From assembly GCA_963576725.1 (NCBI GenBank), contig OY755239.1, positions 54,626,140-54,690,139 of the forward strand: DNA of 64,000 nucleotides, written 5' to 3'. The stretch comes from Azorinus chamasolen (Eukaryota > Mollusca > Bivalvia > Cardiida > Solecurtidae). Each line of letters begins with the position of its first letter. The stretch's first letter is position 1. Both the position numbers and the translations under genes were made by a program. Of this stretch, positions 40,166 to 49,700 are shown one piece after another. The notes beneath the pieces are model-generated. The model was not told the origin of the DNA and did no database searches. It saw only the letters and a program-made list of their open reading frames with translations.

Positions 40166-41640
40166 AACAAGAGCACCGCAAGACGGGGCAATATACGCCC
40201 GAATGCTGTTCTATAAAATTATGTTGAAAAATAAAGGAGCAGTTAGTTGCACAAGAAATTGCTACCCGAAACTATCAAAGGGCAATAACTCCAGAATGAA
40301 AAATATCCAAGATATGAGCATGGTAAGAACAGTGTACATAGCAATCATTTTCAGACTTTCAGACTTTTTTGAACTTTGGAAAAAAAGTCGAGAAAGTTTA
40401 AACCGAACGTGACATAAGTGCGTTTAACCTTTCACCTTCAAATATGACTGACCTTAAAGGTAATGATGTAGGTCTAGTTAGCTACAGCCAGGACACAAAA
40501 TTTGCTAACGCTCTATTTGTGACCTTGACCTTGAAAGTTCACAATTGGGTTTTGTATGCAACACACCTTCAAGTGATACTGAAGCCCTATTTGTGACCTT
40601 GACCTTGAAAGTTCACAATTGGGTTTTGTACGCGACACACCTTCAAGTGATACTGAACATATGTGTGAAAGAATTTTGAAAATCGGAGAAAAAATGAGTA
40701 AGTTATAGCCAGGACACGAATTTGCTAACGGACGGACAGAATTGCTAACGCCCTATTTGTGACCTTGACCTTGAAAGTTCACCATTGGGTTTTGTACGCG
40801 ACACACCTTCAAGTGATACTGAACATATGTGTGAAAGAATTTTGAAAATTGGTGAAAAGATGAGTAAGTTTTAGCAAGGACACGAAAATTGCTAACGCCC
40901 TATTTGTGACCTTGACCTTGAAAGTTCACAATTGGGTTTTGTACGCGACACACCTTCAAGTGATACTGAACATTTGTGTGAAAGAATTTTGAAAATCGGA
41001 GAAAAAATGAGTAAGTTATAGCCAGGACACGAATTTGCTAACGGACGGACGGACAGAATTGCTAACGCCCTATTTGTGACCTTGACCTTGAAAGTTCACC
41101 ATTGGGTTTTGTACGCGACACACCTTCAAGTGATACTGAACATACGTGTGAAAGAATTTTGAAAATTGGTGAAAAGATGAGTAAGTTTTAGCAAGGACAC
41201 GAAAATTGCTAACGCCCTATTTGTGACCTTGACCTTGAAAGTTCACAATTGGGTTTTGTACGCGACACACCTTCAAGTGATACTGAACATTTGTGTGAAA
41301 GAATTTTGAAAATCGGAGAAAAAATGAGTAAGTTATAGCCAGGACACGAATTTGCTAACGGACGGACGGACGGACATGCTAACAAATGGGTAGTTGTGTG
41401 ACTTTTTCCTTTGATCTTTTCTTGTGTGACTAGTCCCACAAGAAAAACTATTTTTGGCTCTAACTTTGGAAAAGAATGATCTGGAAGCTAACCCTAACCC
41501 TAACCCTATGTCCCACAACTGGCCAGGTTAATGTCACAAGAAATGGCCAGGTTAATGTCACAAGAGATGGCCAGGTTAATGATTTTACTTGTGGGACTAG
41601 TTAGAAAAAGTCACACAACTACCCTTTGGTGAGTGCGGAC
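40166..41640 (+). repeat. tandem-array element with dimeric units
   Basis: It begins AACAAGAG at 40166. Units contain TTTGTGACCTTGACCTTGAA, GGGTTTTGTACGCGACACAC and GAAAGAATTTTGAAAATxGG. Two unit types alternate, so the real period is about 320 bp. The end module (GCTAACAAATGGGTAGTTGT to TTTGATCTTT) is the same as that of the array at 196-1708. Confidence 0.75.
41388..41624. repeat. foldback with telomere-like core
   Basis: Perfect 21-bp inverted repeats lie at 41388-41408 and 41604-41624, and 13-bp inner repeats (CTAGTCCCACAAG) at 41430 and 41588. Inside are 3.3 copies of TAACCC (41489-41508) and three copies of a 24-bp unit with TGGCCAGGTTAATG (41515-41585). Confidence 0.8.
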
Positions 41641-42160
41641 GGACGGACGGACGGACGGACAGCTTAAATGAAGCAAGGGGCCGAATTTTAATGGGCCATA
41701 TTTCAAAGGGCCACCAAGACCAGTTCCATTTAATTAAAGTTAAGAGCCACATTTTAAAGGGCCTCATAACCTCCAAGCATGGACCAATCTACATTGGCCC
41801 TTCCAACACATTACCCCATTTTAATGCATTTGAAAATTTGGCTTACAGCATATTTTGCTACAATTCTGGCAAAAATCATTTCATTCTATGTGTAATATTT
41901 CAATGTATGTTAATTAATAGTTGTAAGGTTATTATTTATTACATGTATGTATGACAGAATGGATTAACAATTTGAATGCTGGACAATGTGACTGTCATCT
42001 TGCACTCCCTTTTCTTATTTAGCTAAGCATTCAATGTCATCCACTAGTGTCATGTGACACATACTTAAGAATCTGAATCCTTACAGCAATATTTGAAGGC
42101 TGAAGGATTCATCAGGTGCAAAAATTTTGCAGAAATTTATGTTACGCACAATGCAGATTG
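41641..42160. other. spacer with GGGCC-containing repeats
   Basis: GACGGACG run at 41637-41660, then several loosely repeated AAGGGGCC/AAAGGGCC motifs to about 41800. No gene supported. Confidence 0.4.
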
Positions 42161-42168
42161 ACCACAAA

Positions 42169-42202
42169 AGCTCACCTTGATCACTCTGTGCTCAGGTGAG
42201 CT
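42169..42202. repeat. 3' hairpin of an array element
   Basis: AGCTCACCTTGATCAC and GTGCTCAGGTGAGCT form the stem, followed by AAAAAC; matches 20907-20936. Confidence 0.65.
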
Positions 42203-42239
42203 AAAAACTTGTTCACATTTTCCTAATGGATACCGTAAT

Positions 42240-42315
42240 TGCTAATGCAACATGCTAGTATTGCAGAACCCTCCTACAGTAGCGTTCTGCAATATTAGCA
42301 TGCTCATGTGTCAAG
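42240..42315. repeat. short palindrome
   Basis: ACATGCTAGTATTGCAGAAC and GTTCTGCAATATTAGCATG around CCTCCTACAGTAGC. Confidence 0.7.
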
Positions 42316-42493
42316 AAAACGTAAAAAAGCACATTAAAAAGTTTGGTTATTTATCAGGAATCTAGAAGCTCAGGACAATGTAATAGTAATGAGATATTCT
42401 TATGAATCATTTAAGGTTTTAAATAACAAGAGAGAGAATATACTTGAAGCTTAAAATCTTTATTCAAGCAACTTAAACACAGAAAAGAGAACA

Positions 42494-42834
42494 AATTAGC
42501 CCATTGCCTCATAGGCTATTTTAAAGTCAACAAAATGAACTCATAAACTGAAAAGGGTCATTAATTATAGAAATGGGATAGAGTAACATTGGGTATATTG
42601 AAAACATTGTGATGGAGCCATTTGGACCTTGAAAAAAAAAAGCTCTATCAATATGGGTTCAAACACAGACTTTGCAGATGTGTAAAAATGTGTCACTATG
42701 GTTTAAAGTTGTACATTGTCATAATTGTAGAACAGTTGACTACTTTATAGCGACACTTTGTAAATTACAAGAGAGAATACACTGGAATGACACTTTTCAA
42801 GTAACACATTTTTACACATCTGCAAAGTCTGTGT
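42494..42834. mobile_element. family C-like fragment and perfect 31-bp inverted repeat
   Basis: Family C-like ends (CCCATTGCCTCATAGGC) occur at 42500. Next to them the 31-bp segment 42663-42693 returns as an exact inverse at 42804-42834. This could be a MITE with 31-bp TIR (173 bp total), but no target duplication is clear. Confidence 0.5.
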
Positions 42835-43114
42835 TTGTCCAGCAATATTTTTGGATGTGTTTTTTAAATCAGTCCGTCTTACAAACTGAGAACCAGAGAT
42901 GCAGAAACTCTAGTTTACATCCAATCCCTTAGTTGCCTTTTACAATCACAGGGTTCTCCCCAGGAGAATCAGTTCCCTGGTTTGGATGTTCAGCGAGGCA
43001 CCATCCTCAAGCCAAGTACAATGTTAACCTTTTTAAAACCAACGACATAATATTTCCTTGCACTAAATTGAATTTTGCTTTTAGAGAAAAAATGATTAAC
43101 ACTTTCATCAGACT

Positions 43115-43323
43115 TAAGGAATATAACCCCTAATAAAAGTCGGCAAACATCGGCAATTTCAACAACGTCCGAATAGTTTACGACGTCTCTCGGCGATTTC
43201 CGCAAATGTCAAGGACATTCACGGAAATCGTCCAGTGGCGTCCATAGAACCTTCGGCAATTCTCGGCGCCTACCGAAATGTGTCGACATTTGCCGATCTT
43301 TATTAGGGCTGATATACCTTAAG
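43115..43323. mobile_element. MITE with CCCTAATAAA ends, copy 1
   Basis: Inverted ends of about 35 bp (CTTAAGGxATAT, CCCCTAATAAA, GTCGGCAAA). An inner imperfect palindrome lies around CGGCGATTTCCG. The copy at 51612-51820 has the same length (209 bp). No coding capacity, superfamily unknown to me. Confidence 0.75.
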
Positions 43324-43669
43324 GTTTAAATTAAGTAATTATAGTCATTTGATCAAATGTTAGATCTACAGGACAAAATAAATTATGGGAATTGTTGGCG
43401 CATTCGAACTGAATGCATGGGCCATATGTGAAACCTAAGGGCCTGATGGGCACGTTGCCAGAATTTTCTTGCATCATATGAAATTTCTTTGCGCCAAGAC
43501 ACATGGCACCTGCAAAAGGATACTCTAAATTCAAGCCACATGGAATTTATTATTTGATATTATTCAGAAATCACAGAAACCTGTGTTAGTCCCCCATCCC
43601 TTCTACTATAGAAAACAAGGTCTTTTTTACATGGATAAAGTAACTTAACAGTAAACATATAACAAGATT

Positions 43670-45035
43670 GCTAAACCAAAGGCTCATAGCCCCATATTTC
43701 TTGGCCAATTACTTTTGGGCTAAATATCTAAAAAAGGACTATGGGTCCATTCTAAAAGAAAGGCCTACGACTCTCTTTTTCTGGTCTTGAAATGTTTCAA
43801 GGCGGCAATTTACTTTCAGTCCAAGTGTCGTAAAATGATTAGAGGAATCAGGGAGTCCATTCTTAAGAAAGGGGCCCATAGCCCCTTTTTTATTTAGCCC
43901 AAAAGGATTAAGCAGTATTTTTTTTTCAGTGCCAACCAATCCTAAAAACAACACTTTCTCCAAAGTGTGTTCCCTGCATTATTTTTGCCTATTTGAGCAA
44001 TCAGTTGTGTACCCTGGTGCATGGTTACTTAAAACAGGTGGGACTGTAAAAAGGTTGCATTACTATGCAATTAAATTTAAAAGCAAGGGGCCATAATATA
44101 TGTTGTAAAATAACTAATGCATCTTCATGGCACATTTATCACTTAAGCAAATTACGACAGAAAAAACAGTGTATCTTCATAAAAACTAGCATCACTTTAA
44201 CTCAAAAATGCTAGTAGACACTAGACAGACAGTCGTTATTACATACAGTCAGATCTCAATAGATCGAAGTCGCCAGGATCATTGCATTAAGTTGGAGGTA
44301 ACCGTATTTCAAACTAAATGTTATTTTGAACATTTATTCAACACAGCTGATAATATGCTACCTGCAGAATGTTGAAAATGTTCCTTCTTGGTTTGTAATG
44401 ATTAAATTACAATTCTATTGTCAAAAAGCTTAGTTCCAGATCAGACACAAAGTTTCTCGGCGTCTGATCTTGAACATCACCTTTTGATATATACGCAAAT
44501 GGTATTTAGAAGGACCCCGAAAGTTTACTTTGACGTAACCAGTAGTTCTAGCTATTGAGGTTTGACTGTACATCAATTCAAAGTCTGATCTAAATTTAAT
44601 ACCAAAGAAGGTACTTTCTTACACCTAAAGTATAAAAAAAACTGTTTTTTGTGTCTCCTGAACCGTTGTCTTTTTGATATACGCTGTTTCCTATATGGGT
44701 CGACAATATACTCGGATTCCCCAAATTATTTGTTTGCAAATAAGTTGAACAACTTATTCCACAACAACAAGCTTACATAATTTACAAACTGAGTCGTATT
44801 CTAGCAAAGAGCCATGGCCCCCTATTTATTGGCCAATTACTTTCAGTCCATATATGACAAAAATGGCTAGGGATCCATTCTCGAGCAAGAAATCAGGACC
44901 TCTTACTTTCTGGCCTCTTTATTTCCAGTCCAGATTTCATAAAATACTAAGTGTTCATTCTTATGCAAGGGACCATGGCCCCCAATTTCTTGCCTCAAAA
45001 TGATTCACGAGCAAATTTATTTTCAGCGCAAACTA
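43670..45035 (-). repeat. degenerate array, GGGGCCATGGCCCC motifs
   Basis: About six loose units of 100-130 bp contain AGCCCCxxTTTCTTGGCC and TTTCAGTCC. The pogo-type MITE at 44246-44568 interrupts it. Old and diverged. Confidence 0.5.
44246..44568. mobile_element. pogo-type MITE, 323 bp
   Basis: TA flanks both sides; ends CAGTCAGATCTCAATAG and, reversed, CAGTCAAACCTCAATAG. Inner palindrome AGATCAGACACAAAG / CGTCTGATCTTG near 44440. Confidence 0.75.
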
Positions 45036-45235
45036 GGTCTGCAACAATTTACCAGACTGAAGATTCGATTTTTTATAGCTCAAATTTATTAAATTCCATT
45101 CACTATCAGTCCTTTTAAAAATAGTGTGCAGCAGAACCCATCATAAGCACCTTTTTACAGAAATTTGACAGCATCAGAAATAACTAAACACATTTAACAT
45201 TAAATTTTGGCCACGCCGAATGTTGAATGTGTATA

Positions 45236-45587
45236 CAGTAAAACCCCTCTAAACCCGAACCTCTAAATACCAGATTTCTCTCTAAACCGGACAAAAACTT
45301 TAGTTCCGTTTCCCACCCATCTTTATGCCTTTGATTTATTCCTTCACTGAAAAAAATACATTCATGAACATATATCATCAGAAATATTTTCTATATTCTA
45401 GAAGATGATACCTTAAAGCAGGTTGAAAGTAAAGCAGAAAGCGCCTTAAGGCACATTCTGCTTTACTTTCAACCTGTTTTAAGTGGTCAGCTACCTTACA
45501 TACTAGAAACAAGCTATGGGTTAAAACCCCTCTAAACCGGATGTTTTTGTTGTCCCCACACATGTCCGGTTTAGAGGGGTTTCACTG
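45236..45587. mobile_element. pogo-type MITE, 352 bp
   Basis: TA flanks; ends CAGTAAAACCCCTCTAAAC and, reversed, CAGTGAAACCCCTCTAAAC. The core palindrome (AAAGCAGGTTGAAAGTAAAG and complement) has apex GCGCCTTAAGGC. Confidence 0.8.
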
Positions 45588-45589
45588 TA

Positions 45590-46430
45590 GTTATATTTGA
45601 TTATCAAGTGGCAGAAGTTTGTATGTTAACAAGTTTAGCAAATTAAACATGCTTGTCTTGTCAGATGTAATTTCTAAGACATTGGTCTACCATAAGTATC
45701 AAATCTAAAGCAGCAATAACTAAATCGAAATCTCCCAAGTTCAACTTTTGATGAATAAAAACAAATTGTTGCAGCTCTTGTGCAAACATAACTCTATTCT
45801 GTTTGCTTGAAACTCTTGTAGGTAAGACACAATTACATATTTTAGTGTACAATAGTTAGTATTGATGGAGTGACTATTTCAGCAATATTAATCGTGTAAT
45901 GGGTTTCAATCTGAAAATCTCTTGTTCTGAAAACTCCATATTACATGCAGCCTTCACTTCATAGCACCAAGTTTCTTCACTGATTACTATGTATTTCTCT
46001 TGTGTTAAAAAATGGAAACCCTTTCATCTGCTGGATTCAATTAACTTGTTTATTTCACCTGGTCTTCACATTCATAGCACTTAGATTCAGTCTTAAGTAT
46101 AGCCATTTTGCATTATAAATAATAACTAAAACATTTAGCCATCTTCAAAACAAAGTAGCCAAATAACACTACATTTACCCAAGCTCTGTGTATATATCAA
46201 CTCTCAACAGTTCTTAAACTCATTTAGAAATGCCTTATTTTTCTCAGTAAAGGCTTGTAAAATACAACTTTTTTAAACTCCATTAAGAATTTCTGATCTC
46301 AAGAGACAACTTGTGACAGATCTGCTATGTCTAACCATCCAAAAATTATGATAGTGTCAGAAATGGTATACTGTAATCAGGGATTGTAAAATATCAAGGA
46401 GATGGTGAATACACTTTGAAAAGATTTTTT
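45590..46430. other. 3' flank of the minus-strand gene
   Basis: AT-rich, no supported frame, no clear element. It lies beyond the polyadenylation signal of the gene at 46500-61751. Confidence 0.4.
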
Positions 46431-46438
46431 TGTTATTA

Positions 46439-46444
46439 TTTATT
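46439..46444 (-). terminator. polyadenylation signal
   Basis: AATAAA on the minus strand, 56 bases downstream of the TGA of exon 12. It would give a very short 3' UTR. Confidence 0.55.
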
Positions 46445-46499
46445 GCAAACAGGCTATACTCCTGTGCGGATATTTAAAAGCCACTTTCACCTGCTGGTT

Positions 46500-46720
46500 T
46501 CAATCCACATCTTCATTCTTTCTAGCCTTCACATTTATGGCACTAATTTTTTTGACAATTAAATCTGGACTTCTCTTGTGCAGCTGTCCACCAGCTTCCT
46601 TGCTTTGCCTTATGAAAGTTTTACATACTTTTCGAGAAGGGGTTTTCTTCTTTTGAAGCCATTTTTCCGCATACATTTCAAGTTCTGTAATTTCCGCCTC
46701 TGTCCATCTGTGTCTTGAAG
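46500..46720 (-). CDS. exon 12, Myb/SANT-like C-terminus and stop
   Basis: Acceptor CTGTTTAG, stop TGA at 46500-46502. It reads R-H-R-W-T-E-A-E-I-T-E-L-E, then P-S-R-K-V-C-K, then L-I-V-K-K-I-S-A-I-N. A W-T-x-x-E start followed by three helices is typical of the small Myb-like domain at the C-terminus of this protein family. Confidence 0.78.
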
Positions 46721-49700
46721 CTAAACAGAATAATTGCAGAAATGTATACCTTTTTTACATGTAATATTAATGTCACCTCAACTGTTGTTTGCAACATTAA
46801 ATCTTCAACAAGGAATCTTTTAAAAGATGGGTTTTCAAAAATAACTCAGTCGAAACAAGGGCAGCTAACTCCATAAATATAGTTGAAAGAGTCATGGTCC
46901 TTGTCAATATGGCTTTCCAATGTGATAGTGAATAAATACTCACAAGTTTCAAATGGATCCATTGAAATATGCAGGAGATATTCTAATTTAACGAAAAGGC
47001 CAACCAAAAGGTAAACCTGGAGTCAGACGCCTGGACATCCGCCTGCCCGGACATCATTGATCTATAAGACGGATTTTTAAGAACTCGTCTAAAAATGTAC
47101 TTTAGAATATTAAAGTCACAGCGTGTACTTACTTTTTTTCCTTTCCTTTGGCCCAACCTCTGCAACATCACATGCCACTTCAGTCACATCAACAGTGTCT
47201 AGAAAATATTAAAAGCATATGATAACTTACAGCCTTGTAACATTAAACAACTTAATACAGAGCTTACAGATATGCTGCTTTTGGGGGTATTTACCCAATT
47301 TACAGTTATGAACAGGAGTGTCATACTAGCCCCTGACTTACTATTTTGCTCATGTGGTATGAATTAAGAAATAATACATTCGCACCAGTGTTTTATCATG
47401 CATTCAAACATTGGTCGAATTTGATATGCAAAGTAATTCAAACCACGTGGCCGTAGGCCCAGTGGTTTGAAGTAGAGAGCATATCAATGACAACTAGTGT
47501 TTGAATGCATAAAACACTGGATCCACATGTATTATTTGATTCAATAACTTTATTTAGACCAAACAAACCGCCGAAGCAGTCTTTTACATGCAGAGCTAAA
47601 TCTAATAGGTGGGGTTATATTGTACATTCATACACTGCTATGCACTTTCTTTGTCCATGTAGGCCCATGTTAAAGGTGTGTTAGAATAGATATTGGTTGC
47701 TATGGCAGTCATGTTACGAGTTTGTTGATTTAGGAAGACCTTAATTTTTTTTTTTTTTGAGTAATCCTATCCTTCATGAAAATTCATCTCTACATTTTAT
47801 GCCCTTCCAGGATTTAAGTTTTGTTGAAGTCTGACAGAAAACAATGAAAATATCTCCTTGGCAGGGTAAATTCTCACAGTATTCCAATTTCAGATTAGTA
47901 GTTTGTCCAGAGATTCATACTGTTGTCAAGTATCATTTCCCATACATCATATATAAATGCTTACAAAAATAACAAAATCCCTATCTACCAATCCCTGTAA
48001 ATCTTGGTAGAGTTACTCCAAACATTACAGTCTGCATTCCGTCTATTTTTGCTAATCTGGCAATTGGGCATACTAGCAAAAGAGAGGGATAGAGCCCATC
48101 TTAGACCCTGCCTTTTATCAAAGGTGACCAAGTGATGTTTAACGGCATTTCAAATACCATATCTGTAGCAGTTTCTTTGAATGGAGCTGTTGCAATAAAT
48201 TATTTCAGAGGAAATTATAATATATAATATATATACTGTACCGGCATCATCATCATGCTGATTGTTTTCAACGGTTTCCTCCACATAAACTCCAACCTGA
48301 GGTTCATCATCAATGCTGGCTACTATGTCTGCAATAAAATTATACAGTTACATTTCCATTTGTTGAAAGGCAGAAAACTATGCAGCCAGATCGAAGCTCC
48401 TATCGGCAACCTCTCGCTGACAGGGCAAATGCTTTACCAGTGAGCTACCTGGTCACGTAAATATCTGAAGTGCAATTTTATAAGGCAATGGGCTGTAATC
48501 TACAAATGCAAGTCAAGTTGCTCACATAATCGCCCATCTCAACAAGAGCAGTTCCGACGATCAAGTGATAACACAGTCTTCGACATAACTACCCGTCCGA
48601 AAGACCAAGTCGAGTGGATTTTGCCTAAAAACTGCTTTTTCAATAGGGTTATATAAGAAACATTTGAGATTCCAAAGCCTGAAAGGCTCAGGTCTGCAAA
48701 ATTCCAGGCCTGATAATTATACGACGTCACATAAAGAAATGATGACTGCATGTAGTGATCATCAAAAAGAATGGCAGCATCCAAAAGTTTCAATTTTATA
48801 AACAATGTTTCATTTTTTATTGAATGACCCTCGTTACAAGATATACTTGCCTTCATACTGAATATCTTCCAGTCCTTTGCCCTGAAACTTTGATACCAAG
48901 TTTTTATCTTGGAGCAGGAGCATTTTTCCTAGTTGGATCCGTTCAATCCCTCCTAGGGTGTATCGATAATGGGTCTTATGGATTTCTTCTGTGTGTCCCA
49001 AGTGGGTACACAGCCACTGTAGTTGATGATCCTTGAGGCCTACCAGCTGAAAGAAAAAAATATATATATTTGATTTAAACCATTCACTACTATAACACTC
49101 TCTTGAGCCCCCCCAAAAAAATCCAGATCAGAGGGAGTCTAAAGGATCCCCCTTGATCTGTTTCTGCAAATTTGTAATATTAACGAGAAGAAATAAGCTT
49201 TTTATATTTCAAAAATATTCATTTCAGTGAAGAAATGCTCACATGTGTATAAACAAGAGTTGTCAGAGGAAAACAAAGCTTGCCTTTGGGTGCTTTCTGG
49301 TTAACCAAAAAGTATGATTATGAAACTTAAACGCATGGTCTGAGGTCAGAGTCAAGGTCACTGGGGTGAAAACTGTCATATGCATGGAAAGGCCTTGCAA
49401 TACCTCAAGTTATGAGCATTTTTTCAATATTTGCTAAACGCTCACGTGAACACTGACACTGACAACTTTCACTGATGCCGACAACGACTGAGTGACAACA
49501 TAAGCTCTCTGGAATAAAATCCATAATTTGACATTAAGGCTCAGGATTTTTTTTTTAAGTTTTTCTGTAATTATAGACTTTTGAAGATCTCTGTTATGAC
49601 AGTGTACCTGAAGTTTAAAAAAAAATCCTTTAAAAAAAAGTCACATCTGCTTATATTTTGGCACTGAAAAATCAGACAAGCTTAAAATGACTTTACCTGG

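Noticed and set aside
48851..49046. A second frameshift in exon 9 just after the catalytic Tyr
   Set aside because: On rereading the strand the frame is open: Y-R-Y-T-L-G-G-I-E continues to the donor; the first impression came from skipping bases.
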